Positions 13,577 to 30,000 of a DNA stretch of 64,000 nucleotides are shown piece by piece; position 1 is the stretch's first letter; the number at the start of each line of letters is the position of its first letter. Origin of the DNA: Flaccisagitta enflata (lineage: Eukaryota; Chaetognatha; Sagittoidea; Aphragmophora); NCBI GenBank assembly GCA_965153355.1, contig OZ231128.1:32612001-32676000 (forward strand). Reading direction: 5' to 3'. The notes below the pieces were generated by a model. The model was not told where the DNA came from, ran no database searches, and was given only the letters and a program-made list of their open reading frames with translations. The position numbers and the translations under genes were made by a program.

Positions 13577-13795
13577 ACATGGCCGGATACACGGCTACTC
13601 CAGTCGCGTGCGGTGGGCAAGGGCAGTGATAGAAGGTCACTAGGGCATTTGGGCAGGAGCACTGAGCTTAAAAAGTTTTAAAAAAAACGCCAAAAAAGTG
13701 AAAAGGGGACTTACCAACCGACCAACCGACCGACCAACCAACCGGCCGACTGACCGACAAAGCGGGCTGATGAGTCGCAAAGCACGAGACTAAGA
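13577..13795 (+). mobile_element. AGTCGC-family dispersed element, plus copy, diverged end
   Basis: AACATGGCCGGATACACGG at the left, then CCAGTCGCGTGCGGTGGG, GGGCATTTGGGCAGGAGCA, a core of (ACCGACCA) units, and a decayed hairpin AGTCGCAAAGCACGAGACT. Both terminal modules are present, with point changes in the hairpin. Confidence 0.8.
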
Positions 13796-13960
13796 CACAC
13801 ATTTTCAAAAAAGGGTAAATTATTTATTGGTTAAACGAGAGAGAGAAACGTAGAAGTAAAAGATGTAAAGTTGAATTCCGTTATACCGGAAACCGGAAAA
13901 CTGCCTATGACATATGTCGTTCTTATTCCTACATTAGCAATAACAGAAATCTGTCTATAC

Positions 13961-15272
13961 CGTCTTTAAATCGAATTGAGTTATGTTAAACCTTTATAAA
14001 TCCTAAACTACATGGCAAAAAGTCTTCAAATTTTCAGAGAATGTTGGCAACATACTACGGTTTTGTTATACAAAACCTCTAATTAGAGTATAAGACAGTT
14101 CAGGATTGGCAAAACATCAAATAAAATTCACTTTTGAAGCAGCGACAATTCTTCTATATTTTCTTCCGCAAAGAAGCTTTCTTTATTTGCATGCTATTTC
14201 TAAAGTAAAAAAGCTACAGTAGATCTCGTCTAGACTTGAGATAACGGGGGCAAGCATTGTGGAAAAACAAATGAAGCCAGGGGAGTGATATTTGAAATAT
14301 AGACTTATAAAGGGATAGTTTATTACCCATGATAGCTGGTTGCTATGGAAACGCATTTCTATGTATTTTCGCTAAAATATCAATATTTTGAGAAATTTTT
14401 TGAGGGAACATTTTTTAAAATCAAATTTGCTACAACTTTCCCACAGTATGTTCTGTAAGAATGTCGCTCGTTTAGCGGTTGCTAGGGGTCGTCACACATG
14501 GATACGCTCCCTAGCAACGGCCAAACGAGCGATATTCTTACAGAACATACTATGGGAAAGTTGTAGCAAATTTGATTTTAAGCAATGTTCCCTAAAAAAA
14601 TTTCTCAAAATATTGATATTTTAGCGAGAATACGTGGAAATGTGTTTCCATGGCAACCAGCTATCATGGGGAATTAAGCATCTTTTGACTAGTCTATGAT
14701 CAAAATATCGCTCCCCTGCCATTTTCCACAATGCTTGCCCCCGTTATCTCAAGTCTAGACGAGATCTACTGTATACCCCCGGGGAAGGTCTCAAATGGCA
14801 GACAATATATCATAGATTTCAATTCTGTCAAAAATTTTTAGAAAATTTGGATATTTCAAGAGGTTTTGATTGATTTGAAAAAAAAATTCTTTTGTCATGC
14901 AGACTTCAAATTCTGGAAAATTGATCAAAATCTTCATAAATGTAAGAAATGGTCAAAAATTTTGCCAAAACTAAAAAATATGATCTTTTTTTTAAATTGG
15001 AGACCAGTCTCAGGGTTCCAGCTCAATGTATTTTGAAATGGTAAGTTTATATTAACAACTGTTTTCAAAAAAACCCATGAAATAAGTGATTTTGCTCTTA
15101 AAAATCCACTTTTTTCAATGATTTGCAGATCCTCACCTTTCCATGACCAAAAATTGAAGTTTTGCTTAACAAAACCGTAGTATATTACCAACATTCTCTG
15201 AAAATTTGAAGACTTTTTGCCAAGTAGTTTAGGATTTATAAAGGTTTAACATAACTCAATTCGATTTAAAGA
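13961..15272. mobile_element. Large inverted-repeat element hosting a nested MITE
   Basis: The arms at 13,961-14,076 and 15,159-15,272 are reverse complements with few mismatches (CGTCTTTAAATCGAATTGAG on the left, its complement on the right). Between them sits the complete MITE 14,217-14,771. No transposase frame is seen. It is either a foldback element or two inverted copies of one element. The outer ends are uncertain because similarity fades beyond the arms. Confidence 0.65.
14217..14771. mobile_element. Tc1/mariner-like MITE with very long terminal inverted repeats
   Basis: It begins CAGTAGATCTCGTCTAGACT and ends with the reverse complement, flanked on both sides by TA (14,215-14,216 and 14,772-14,773), the usual Tc1/mariner target duplication. 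The inverted arms extend almost to the centre near 14,497, with mismatches and small gaps, so a single strand could fold into a hairpin of about 270 bp. An apparent 78-codon frame inside is a by-product of the palindrome. Confidence 0.82.
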
Positions 15273-15841
15273 CAGTGTATTATAGGTACAATTTGTTGAT
15301 CTCTTGACATTTGTTGATGCGGGGTTCAACTATACAAAGAAAAACGCATGAAACGAATTTGAAAAGATAAATTGGATCTGAGAAGAAAGTCAGGTGTTTC
15401 ATCAGGAAATTAAGGATTTGAAGGTATTAGAAGGTATAAGAATATTATAGGTGGAAGGAAAAAAGAAGAATTGAAGATAAATTGATTTGAATTTCAGACG
15501 AGGTTCTGTCATCTTGTTTCAACACCCGTTTTAAGATTGCGCGGCATTTGATGTGCAACCTGGTGTTTTTTGCGTTTTTTTACTTCCTTTTTCCAAATCC
15601 GCTCTTTTTTCGCGTGTAGACTAAATGTCTTCAACTCATGTAAGTATTTGTATTATTGGATAGAATTGAGTATACACGGATGCCCTATTGAAGCCAGTCT
15701 TAGCATTCTAGTTTCCCAAACTGCTGTCGCAGTAGTTTCTCCACAATTCTATTGACTCTTCATCAATACGAACTCATCTAAAAGACACTTATGCGAGGAA
15801 CGGGACTCAAACGATTTTTGAAATGACAGTGATGCAGAGAG

Positions 15842-15850
<9 letters not shown>
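15273..15850. other. Unique sequence, no gene seen
   Basis: Nothing recognisable. Confidence 0.4.

Positions 15851-15924
<74 letters not shown>
15851..15924. repeat. (GA)n microsatellite
   Basis: About 37 GA units preceded by an A run. Confidence 0.97.
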
Positions 15925-15928
<4 letters not shown>

Positions 15929-16051
15929 CTGCAAGACTTCCGATTCTTTGACGACTCCACTTAATTATCTTCTTTTTCTCCTCTTCATTTATCTTCAAAC
16001 AGACACAGAAAACAGATGAGATGATGAATCGGCCTTACATTTGAACGGGCA

Positions 16052-16851
<800 letters not shown>

Positions 16852-16993
16852 TCATCATGGTAATTTTTTGCCTTCTCCGTCTCCCTCTTCACTTTAAGCC
16901 CCTCTGAGAAATGCTGGTAATTAATGATCTCTGGCCATTCTTTCGTAATGTTTATTACCCCACGTTGCCATTGTTTACGACCTTCTAGATTGT

Positions 16994-16997
<4 letters not shown>

Positions 16998-17061
<64 letters not shown>
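16998..17061. repeat. (CT)n microsatellite
   Basis: About 31 CT units, 147 bp after the previous CT tract and in the same orientation. Confidence 0.97.
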
Positions 17062-17063
<2 letters not shown>

Positions 17064-17893
17064 TTGGTTGGCTACCATCAAGGGGAACTAATTTACATGG
17101 ACTTTTCACACTTCATTTGCAGAGCCATTGGACACTCAGTTTCTACTTTTGGCCAAAATGAGAGCTAGTCTTCTCTTTTGCGCGAAACGCGAAAAGAAGA
17201 GATTTGGATGGTGAACGACCTGTGAGCACATTGGGATCGATGCTTGCTCCAGACAGAACAGCATCTTTCAAGAGCTATTTTTCGTATGCTCGACGATTGA
17301 GAAAAATGTCGGTAAAAATCTAATACGGATTTTAAAGAAATGGGACCTACCAATGAGTGTTAAAACTTATCTTTTACAATTGTGAATTGTTGTTTCATGG
17401 ACATGGGAGTTTTGTTAAATTGTAGTTTGTTCGATCAGACTCAGACTTTAACAGGACAAATTGCTTGTTCAAACACACATAACCTTTTAAGGATCTCTAT
17501 CTCTATCTATTCGGTCCACGGATGCCTTTCTACAGACCAGGGTGCTCGACACTGGACAAATGAAGCGTAAGAAGCTCCTCTCTTCGCAGAACACAGTCTC
17601 CAAAGTGGGTGAGACAATTTCAACCGAGAGAAAAAAAATTAAATGAAGGGAGGAGAAAAAGATGAGGATAATGGCGTTTTTTGTTTGTTTTGTTTTTTTT
17701 TATGAAAAAAAAACCAGCCAAACATACATTAGAAATTAGAAGTCACAAGACATCAAAATTTCACCGCCGTGCTACGAGGGTGATTGAATGCTTTTAAATG
17801 CTTATGCTTTTAATTGCTTAAATGCTAAATTTCTTTTTTAAATTAATGCATATCAGTGCGTCATTACTCCCTTGGCCCTCCTCGTGATCGTGA

Positions 17894-17896
<3 letters not shown>
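17062..17896. other. Unique sequence, no gene seen
   Basis: No coding or RNA feature could be supported. Confidence 0.4.

Positions 17897-17931
<35 letters not shown>
17897..17931. repeat. Poly-T tract
   Basis: About 34 consecutive T. It could be the reverse-strand tail of a retroposed sequence, but no element body is recognisable beside it. Confidence 0.9.
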
Positions 17932-17933
<2 letters not shown>

Positions 17934-18468
17934 GCTCTCAGTCTAAACAGGACTGAAAAAGTAATGCAACTCCGCAAATATATGAGGGCAGTTACTTATT
18001 CTTACATTAAACAACCAAATTCCAAGACAAGTAAAATCAGCTCGGAGGCGGAATATCGATGGTCGGAGAGGGAATCACAGATGGCCTTCCTCTTTTGTTT
18101 TGGGTCACATAAACATTATCATGACTATGAGAGGAAGAGTCCTTCATAATGAAGAGTATATACACATGAGAGAGATTAACTTATTTCTCGGGGCTCTCCT
18201 AAGTATCATACAACATTTTCTAATTCTGTAATCACTCTTCATTTTACACTCACTGGCTCTGTCTTTGATTGGCTCTTCCCAGAAGCTTGACAAGACTGAT
18301 TACATCCAAAGAGGCTGATGTGTGATGACTAAGGCTTTTACATCAAAATAAATTTTTTAACAATTACCCTCTTACCCCCCCCCCCCTCTCCTCTTTTTTC
18401 CCAATCATTTGTGTAAATGTTATCATATAAGCTTCCGGGCCTGGCCCTGAGAGCCACCTCAGAACTGT

Positions 18469-18544
18469 TCCTCTCTCTTTCTCTTTCTATTTCTATCTCT
18501 ATTTCTACTTCTATTTCTATTTCTTTTTCTCGTTCTCTTTCTCT

Positions 18545-18589
<45 letters not shown>

Positions 18590-18590
18590 C
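18469..18590. repeat. Pyrimidine tract (TTTCTA/TTTCTC)n to (CT)n
   Basis: Six-base TTTCTA/TATCTC units grade into TTTCTC and then pure CT (about 18,553-18,587). The strand is almost purine-free. Confidence 0.93.
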
Positions 18591-18811
18591 TATTCTTAAA
18601 AAGCTTAATCCCATCTTTGCCCTTATGAATTTTCAATGTAGTTTCTCCTGAACTCTAGTCCAAAGTTTTCAGTTACTCTTAATCTTATCCTCATCTTGGT
18701 TTTACATCGAAAAATTCCCTGGTCGATAATGGCAGACCATTATTCAAGGTCACATATCGTTACTAGCTTGGTTGATGTGATGGTGGAGTAGGAGGAGGAA
18801 GATGGGGAGGA

Positions 18812-18815
<4 letters not shown>

Positions 18816-18863
<48 letters not shown>
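18816..18863. repeat. (GA)n microsatellite
   Basis: About 24 GA units. Confidence 0.97.
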
Positions 18864-18867
<4 letters not shown>

Positions 18868-19830
18868 TAAAAAGACAGACGGACTGAAAAGAAAAACAGA
18901 TTGACAAACCGGTAAACAAAGACACAGCCTGACAGAGAGACAGAAAGAGAGTCGGGTTGATAGAAAGAACAGACAAATAGGTAAGACGGAGGCTGGCATA
19001 GTGACACACTGACAAAAAGTGACACGGATAGACAGATAGATGGAGCAAAATACTCAGAGGGAAACTGACAGACCCCATGGCAGAGATAAAATGGTACAGA
19101 AGATTCCGTCTGGGGCCACTTTCCAAAAACGGCCATTTTTTTCAAGCATTACTTTCAAATTCATTCAGCAGTACGAATAAAAGGCGAAAGTGCAATCTTT
19201 TTTTCTTTTTTTTTTCAATCAAATTTTATTGCGGCATTTGCTGGGGATGGTCTTTACTTCAGGAAACGTGCCTACAGTCTTGTACATGAAAGCAAGAAAT
19301 GTTTCTAGCAGAACTAAGAAGTGAATTTTTCGCACCATAATTTTTCCAGCTTGTCTTGGTTGCATATTGAATTACTATTCATAAGAAACATGCAATTAGT
19401 ATTATCGAAATGGAATTTTTCATATTCCATTTTCTTGCTCCATGATGATCAATGATACCATTTGGTGCAAACATTGACTACTCACAGTTATCGTAGTTGA
19501 AAGTGGTTCCGAGTGGTACTTTCGTCGTATTTTGCGCGGAAAATTTAAATTTGGATTTTGTCTCTGAAGCCTCCATGGTGCCAATTGAAAGCCTAGAAAG
19601 AACAGGGCCAACATCAATCAACGGTTTTTTCACTAATGAACGTTTTTATGCTTCAATGGTGATTATGAATGAACGAAATATCGAATAACATTGGTGCTGT
19701 TCTTTTGATGATCAACTCCGAATTGTGCGTAAATGTTTGCGTGACCAATCGACAAACAGACCGACAGACCGACTGAACTCCGTAACGAGCGACACAGTTT
19801 CTCATAGATGCGCGACACAAGAAGGAATGA
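18864..19830. other. Unique sequence, no gene seen
   Basis: A purine-rich shoulder of the microsatellite (GACAGA-like words) is followed by unique sequence. A GACCGACAGACCGAC patch near 19,757-19,773 resembles the core of the AGTCGC element, but no terminal module accompanies it. Confidence 0.35.
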
Positions 19831-19831
19831 C

Positions 19832-21536
<1,705 letters not shown>

Positions 21537-21892
21537 TTTTTAGTCGCGGATACACGACTCTACACCTTGCCGTGTCGGTCGGTCCGTCCGTCCGTCCATA
21601 ACAAATATTTCAACAAGGCCGGATACACGGCTACCCCAGTCGTGTGCAGGTGGGCAGGGGCCGTATTTGAGGTCACTTGATTACTTGGGCTGAAGCAGTG
21701 AGGCCAAGGAACGCAAAAACCCAGAAAAAGTAAAGTGTGATGGACGGACGGACGGACCAACGGAGCGACGGACGGACCGACAAAGCGGGGTGTAGAGTCG
21801 CGTAGCACGCGACTAAAAATTGCGAGCGGTTTTCGCATTACTGCTCCTGCACAGCCGTCCGCGACTGGATTGCCGTGTATCCGGCCTTGTTT
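21537..21892 (-). mobile_element. AGTCGC-family dispersed element, minus copy, split by a nested copy
   Basis: The left part (21,537-about 21,611) has the hairpin AGTCGCGGATACACGACT, ACACCTTGCCGTGTCGGTCG and a TCCG core. The right part (about 21,820-21,892) has CTCCTGCACAGCCGTCCGCGACTGG, then CCGTGTATCCGGCCTTGT. Together they make one complete GGAC-subfamily element interrupted by the plus-strand copy at 21,612-21,819. Confidence 0.8.
21612..21819 (+). mobile_element. AGTCGC-family dispersed element, plus copy nested in a minus copy
   Basis: AACAAGGCCGGATACACGG, CCCCAGTCGTGTGCAGGTGGG, GAGGTCACTTGATTACTTGG, a GGACGGAC core, GCGGGGTGTAGAG and the perfect hairpin AGTCGCGTAGCACGCGACT, then AAAAA. 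It sits inside an older copy of a different subfamily, which shows insertion as a unit. Confidence 0.85.
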
Positions 21893-22250
21893 TTTTTAAC
21901 GAGAACATATCGACTGCCAACGCCAATGCAAGGGTGGCCACGACGACAACGAAGAAGACGTGAATATTGACGAGAAAAACGAGGACGATGACGAAATAGA
22001 GGATGAGGATGGCGGATATGGTAAATATCGCAAATAGCGAAGGAATATTCATTTGAATCAAAAGCACCTATATCTAGCCAGTTGGTGTCTCTTTTGTCCA
22101 GGTGACTTTTTGCGTTGGTAAAGTTATCGGAAAACTATGGTTATATATAACCTCAGGAGGCGAGATGGTCGATAACCTTATCATGGTTACACCGTTACAG
22201 TGTGACTTTATGGTTGACTTGTCTTAACGAATAGAAGTTCTACATCATTC

Positions 22251-22526
<276 letters not shown>

Positions 22527-22609
22527 CGCCATGCTAAGTGAATATTTCGGTTCAATTATCATTAACTCTTGCTTGTGCGTTGGCTACAAACTAGAGAGCG
22601 TTTTACATG

Positions 22610-22762
22610 GTTGTGCGAGCCCAAGAGAAATGCCATATAGAGGCCATAAAGGTCATTTTTCAAAAAAAAAATTGCAGACCCACCCACAGGCCGACGGACA
22701 GATGGACAGACCGACCAACTAACCATCGAAGTAATGTGTGTCCGCGACTGAAAATCAGTCGT
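22610..22762 (+). mobile_element. Decayed AGTCGC-family fragment
   Basis: The order GAGGCCATAAAGGTCA, CAGACCCACC, GGACAGATGGACAGACCGAC, TGTCCGCGACTGAAA resembles the 3' two-thirds of the family, but the modules are badly diverged. A further fragment (TTTTTAGTCACGCACTCGAGACT) lies at 22,957-22,979 in the opposite orientation. Confidence 0.45.
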
Positions 22763-22979
22763 CTTTGTCTCTAATACAAAAAATCATCATTTGATTAAGT
22801 TTGGGAAAATGGTTTAAGGGATAGGGATTGTAGGACAAGATGGGGTAAGTCGAATAAAATCGAGAAGGTAATCTTGCTGGGAAATGGTGGATTTTAGCTT
22901 GGAAGGGATGTATTGGTTCTGGGGTAACAAATGGTAAGTAAGAAAATCAGTGGTTTTTAGTCACGCACTCGAGACTCTA

Positions 22980-23493
22980 AGCGTTGTTTTGCCATTGGTA
23001 TATATCGGTATTTGGTCATTTACAATATTTTTGAAGCCACACCGGTCATTTTCCATAATCATAAGAATTGTTTTGTTGTTATCACTCTCAAGACTCAAGT
23101 GCTACCTTAGAAAAAGAAACTTCCAAGCATTTGTTTTAGAATAGTACTCATCGAAGACAGACTATCCTGATTTATTCAATATATGCAACTTATTTCTTTG
23201 TTACTTTTTCTTCTATCCTGACTTATTCCAGGTATATATGGTCTTTTAATTCGTCAGCAAAATGAGCGACATCTTACAGAAATACAAAGACGCATCTAAA
23301 AAAGTGGAATCGGTTGCAGCTGCTTCATGAATAATTAAGTTGCAAAAAAATAATGTTATGATGAAATAAATCAGATGACGTGAAACATATAACAGATAAG
23401 TCGCACTCAGATAAACAACGAGTGCAATAATATACAAATATGAAATTAATATCATTGCAGTAATTGCATCAAGCAACGTTAATGGCATAGAAG
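22980..23493. other. Unique sequence, no gene seen
   Basis: AT-rich, with no feature I can support. Confidence 0.4.
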
Positions 23494-23801
23494 CATGGAT
23501 GTAGGGGACGACACGTCCACCACATCCATGGAATCGGACTAGAATTAGAAGTGATTCTAGGTTGAAAAATAAAAGTTTCTTTGAAAAATAGTTTTAAAAG
23601 AGAAAATTTCAGCTGAGTTTGTTTGAAATATAATAAAAAAGCCTTTAAATGGAAGATTTTCATTCATGAATGATGCAAAAAGTAAAAAAAATTTCAACCT
23701 TTTTTCATCTTTTCCCAAAATTGGTCTTGATACCAAGTTACCAACGCGGTCTTGAAATGCTAAGTGGACATGGTAAATTTCGGAGCTCCCCTACATCCAT
23801 G
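23494..23801. mobile_element. Short MITE-like element with 15-bp terminal inverted repeats
   Basis: CATGGATGTAGGGGA (23,494-23,508) and its exact reverse complement TCCCCTACATCCATG (23,787-23,801) flank about 280 bp of AT-rich DNA. A third, internal CCACATCCATGG lies at 23,520-23,531. No clear target duplication and no coding capacity are visible. Confidence 0.55.
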
Positions 23802-25492
<1,691 letters not shown>

Positions 25493-25624
25493 CATCGTTG
25501 CCGTGGCCATTTCCTCTCCACAAAGCACGATCGTGAGGAAGAGGCTAGATAATGAAAAGGAGTTCGGCGTCAACCTGGAAGCAATCCAACTAGAGTTATG
25601 ATGCTGGAAATGGCATTTCCTATT

Positions 25625-25870
25625 TTTCTCCACTCATTTCCGCCATTGCAGTTGCTGCCGCTGCCTCTGCTGGTTCCGCCACTGCCTCTGCCGCTTCCTG
25701 CACTGCAGAAACCGCCACTTTCCCCCTTGTCCATTCCCAACGCCTCCATCGCCTGAAATCGTCTTTATCCCCCTCGCCTCCTGTTGTGCCACCATTAGTC
25801 TCCACTACCACTCCCATCAGATGATGTTCTTTTATTTTTTCTTTATAGTAGTGACTTTCCTTGCGCCACC
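25625..25870. repeat. Imperfect GCC/CCA triplet-rich tract
   Basis: Low-complexity GCCGCTGCC, CCGCCACTG and CCACCA words over about 245 bp. A 65-codon minus-strand frame follows the triplets and looks compositional rather than genic. Confidence 0.6.
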
Positions 25871-25899
25871 GCCGCTATCCTCACTGACCTGATCTTACT

Positions 25900-26029
25900 T
25901 TTTAGTCGCGGACACGCGACTCTATAAGCCACTTTTCGATCCGTCGGTCCGTTGCAAAGTCACCTTTTGAGGTTTTTCGCTCCTGCCCACCCGTCCGCGA
26001 CTAATGCTGCCGTGTATACGGCCTTGTTT
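25900..26029 (-). mobile_element. AGTCGC-family dispersed element, minus copy (short, GGAC subfamily)
   Basis: The hairpin AGTCGCGGACACGCGACT, a TCCGTCGGTCCGT core remnant, CTCCTGCCCACCCGTCCGCGACT and CGTGTATACGGCCTTGTTTT are all present. The central part is shortened. It is a clear example of the paired GGAC/GTCC variant. Confidence 0.83.
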
Positions 26030-26196
26030 TACTACACTATAGGTACCTTCTTGAATAACTTATGTAGTATGCTTATGTCTTACCCCCGCCGACTTTTTTT
26101 TTCATCTACCCGACCTCTTCAGTCTGCTTTTTCATTATCACCACCTATATTCTCTCTTCCTTTGCCCTTCTTTAAATAGCCTTCTTCGCAAGGTGC

Positions 26197-26535
26197 TTTT
26201 ATCACCAAATTTGCCACCACCATCACCGTCTTCATCACCGCCGCGACCACTGCTATAAGCTCCGTCATCATCATCACCGTCACTACCCCAGTCAGCATCC
26301 TTGTAAGAATCTATTACCATTGCCATTAGCATCGATGTCACCAATCACCGTTGCCGTTGGTGACCAGTGCTGACCAACCAATGAGGTCTCCATCATCGTG
26401 ACCACCACTTCAACCCCGATTTCCACCACCGTTACTACTACCATCATCACTGTCGTCACCACCTATATCACCGTCATCATCACTGTCGTCACCACTACAG
26501 GCGCAGGCGCCACCATCGCGCCACCATCGCGAAAA
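26197..26535. repeat. Imperfect (CAC/ATC)n triplet-rich tract
   Basis: Words such as CACCACCATCACCGTC, ATCATCATCACCGTC and ACCACTACAGGCGCAGG repeat irregularly. Low-complexity DNA; no exon structure could be supported. Confidence 0.65.
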
Positions 26536-26656
26536 ATAAAACGTCAAGAGAATGAGAATATTTATCAGCGATTTTATACATGAGAAAAATCACGAGAGAA
26601 AAAACGATCGTGAGGTTTATACTAATATCAGTTCGCTCTGATCTATTTCACGTATA

Positions 26657-26735
26657 CAGTGGGACCTCGGTTTAAGGGATTTCTAGGGACTGGTCATTTT
26701 TGTCTCTTAAATCCGAGATCCCTTAAATTGAATTC
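26657..26735 (+). mobile_element. Possible truncated Tc1/pogo-type MITE end
   Basis: TACAGTGGGACCTCGGTTTAA begins with TA followed by CAGTG, and an internal inverted pair follows (TTTAAGGGAT with ATCCCTTAAA). No matching right terminus was found, so this is a fragment at best. Confidence 0.35.
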
Positions 26736-27059
26736 ATGATTTATTAAGGATTTTTACATTAATTACTAAGGATTACTAAATTCATAGTTTAACCACATCC
26801 TTTTGCTTTAAGTATGTTGATCAATAATGATTGATTTAGATCATGGCAGGATATTCATGGCACAGGAAATATTTCATTATTTTCTAACAAATTTTTTCTT
26901 AAAAATTATCTCAAAATACCATATTTTTGTCAAAATTCATCCAATTTACCAAAAATTTCGGAATTGGTAATCGAACAGACCATTGCCAACAGACCTTTTA
27001 GACGAATGTATCTTAGGACAACTAAATTGCTCAGAGCAGACCATTGAAGGGATTGAACA

Positions 27060-30000
27060 GACCATTTAATCATCCTCTGGGACAAGTTAGTGCTCCCAGC
27101 AGACCATTTGTTACACCCAGCAGACCATTCCTATGACTGCCCCCAACAGACCATTGTTACAGCTGGCAGACCATTTGTTACACCCAGCAGACCATTCTTA
27201 TGACTGCCCCCAACAGACCATTGTTACAGCTGGCAGACCATTTGTTACACCCAGCAGACCAATCCCTCCACTGCCTTCAACAGACCATTGTTACAGCTGG
27301 CAGACCATTTGTTACACCCAACAGACCATTCCCTCCACTGCCTTCAACAGACCATTGTTACAGCTGGCAGACCATTTGTTACACCCAGCAGACCATTCCC
27401 TCCACTGCCTTCAACAGACCATTGTTACAGCTGGCAGACCATTTGTTATACCCAACAGACCATTCCCTCCACTGCCTTCAACAGACCATTGTTACAGCTG
27501 GCAGACCATTTGTTACACCCAGCAGACCATTCCCTCCAATGCCTTCAACAGACCATTGTTACAGCTGGCAGACCATTTGTTACACCCAGCAGACCATTCC
27601 TCTGACTGCCCCCAACAGACCATTGTTACAGCTGGCAGACCATTTGTTACACCCAGCAGACCATTCCTATGACTGCCCCCAACAGACCATTGTTACAGCT
27701 GGCAGACCATTTGTTACACCCAGCAGACCAATCCCTCCACTGCCTTCAACAGACCATTGTTACAGCTGGCAGACCATTTGTTACACCCAGCAGACCAATC
27801 CCTCCACTACCTTCAACAGACCATTGTTACAGCTGGCAGACCATTTGTTACACCCAACAGACCATTCCCTCCACTGCCTTCAACAGACCATTGTTACAGC
27901 TGGCAGACCATTTGTTACACCCAGCAGACCAATCCCTCCACTGCCTTCAACAGACCATTGTTACAGCTGGCAGACCATTTGTTACACCCAGCAGACCATT
28001 CCTCTGACTGCCCCCAACAGACCATTGTTACAGCTGGCAGACCATTTGTTACACCCAGCAGACCAATCCCTCCACTGCCATCAACAGACCATTGTTACAG
28101 CTGGCAGACCATTTGTTACACCCAGCAGACCATTCCTTTGACTGCCCCCAACAGACCATTGTTACAGCTGGCAAACCATTTGTTACACCCAGCAGACCAT
28201 TCCTATGACTGCCCCCAACAGACCATTGTTACAGCTGGCACACCATTTGTTACACCCAGCAGACCAATCCCTCCACTGCCTTCAACAGACCATTGTTACA
28301 GCTGGCAGACCATTTGTTACACCCAGCAGACCAATCCCTCCACTGCCTTCAACAGACCATTGTTACAGCTGGCAGACCATTTGTTACACCCAGCAGACCA
28401 ATCCCTCCACTGCCTTCAACAGACCATTGTTACAGCTGGCAGACCATTTGTTACACCCAGCAGACCATTCCTCTGACTGCCCCCAACAGACCATTGTTAC
28501 AGCTGGCAGACCATTTGTTACACCTAACAGACCATTCCCTCCACTGCCTTCAGCAGACCATTGTTACAGCTGGCAGACCATTTGATACACCCAGCAAACC
28601 AATTCCTTTGTTGCCTTCGGCAGACCATTATTACAGCTGGCAGACCATTTTTTACACCCAGCAGACCATTCCTCTGACTGCCCCCAACAGACCATTATTA
28701 CAGCTGGCAGACCATTTGTTACACCCAGCAGACCATTCCCTCCACTGCCTTCAACAGACCATTGTTACAGCTGGCAGACCATTTGTTACACCCAGCAGAC
28801 CATTCCCTCCACCTTCAACAGACCATTGTTACAGCTAGCAGACCATTTTTATTACCATGATCTCCATTCTATGGCTGCCCCAACAGACCATTGTTAAGCG
28901 TGAATATTATTACACCTGGCGAACCAATCCCTCCACTGCCTTCAATGATCATTATTTACCAGCTGGCAGACCATTTATTGTGCACCAACAGACCATTCCC
29001 TCTGCCTTCAACAGACCATTATTATTACAGCCAGACCATTTGTTACACAGAGCAAGCATTCTCATGCAGCTGCCCAACAGGTGATGCAACTGGCAGACCA
29101 TTTGTTACACCCAGCAGACCATTCCTCAGACTGCCCCCAACAGACCATTGTTACAACTGGCAGACCATGTGATACACCCAACAATTAAATCCTCCACTGC
29201 CTTCAACAGACCATTATTGCAGCTGGCAGACCATTTATTACACCCAGCAGTCCATTCCTATGACTGCCCCCCAACAAGGCAATTTATTACAGCTGACAGA
29301 CCATTGTTAAGCAGTAGACAATCCCTCCACTGCCTTCAACAGACCATTGTTACAGCTGTGATAGTCCATTTGTTACACCCAGCAGAAAAATCCCTCCACT
29401 ACCTTCAACAGACCATTGTTCTGACTGTGCAGGCCATTTGTTTACCAACCAGACCAATCACATCCACTGCCTTCAACAGACCATTGTTGCAGCTGGCAGA
29501 CCATTTGTTACACCTAGCAGACCATTCTCGGCTGCCACCAACAGACCATTGTTGCAGCTGGCAGACCATTTGTACCCAGCAGACCATTCCTTGACTGCTA
29601 TGAACAGTGTTACAGCGGCAGACCATATTTGAAAACCCCAGCAGACCATTCCCTCCACTGCCCCCAACAGACCATTGTTACAGCTGGCAGACCATTTATT
29701 ACACCCAGCAGACCAATCCCTCCACTGCCTTCAACAGACCATTATTTACAGCTGACCATTTTATTACACTCAGACCAATCCCTCTCTGCCTTCAACAGAC
29801 CATTATTATGACTGGCAGACCATTTATTGCCAACAGACCATTCCCTCCACTGCCTTCAACAGACAGACCATTGTTACAGCTGGCAGACCATTATTACACC
29901 CAGAAGACCAATCCCTCCACTGCCTTCAACAGACCATTGTTACAGCTGGCAGACCATTTGTTACACCTAATAGACCATTCCTCTGACTGCCCCCAACAGA

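Noticed and set aside
14388-14624. 78-codon frame across the centre of the palindromic MITE
   Set aside because: It lies entirely in inverted-repeat DNA and encodes nothing recognisable.
21897-22038. Acidic frame (NEEDVNIDEKNEDDDEIEDEDGG) suggestive of an exon
   Set aside because: It has no start, no clear acceptor and biased GAC/GAA composition; too little to call an exon.
27060-28830. Regular short repeats that might suggest a CRISPR-like array
   Set aside because: There are no unique spacers; all positions of the 67-bp unit are repeated, and the genome is eukaryotic.
27133-28838. Repetitive proteins of up to 313 codons (TDHCYSWQTICYTQQT pattern)
   Set aside because: The 67-bp satellite unit shifts frame each repeat, so every frame is open by virtue of a unit lacking stops. 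No start context, introns or non-repeat domains.
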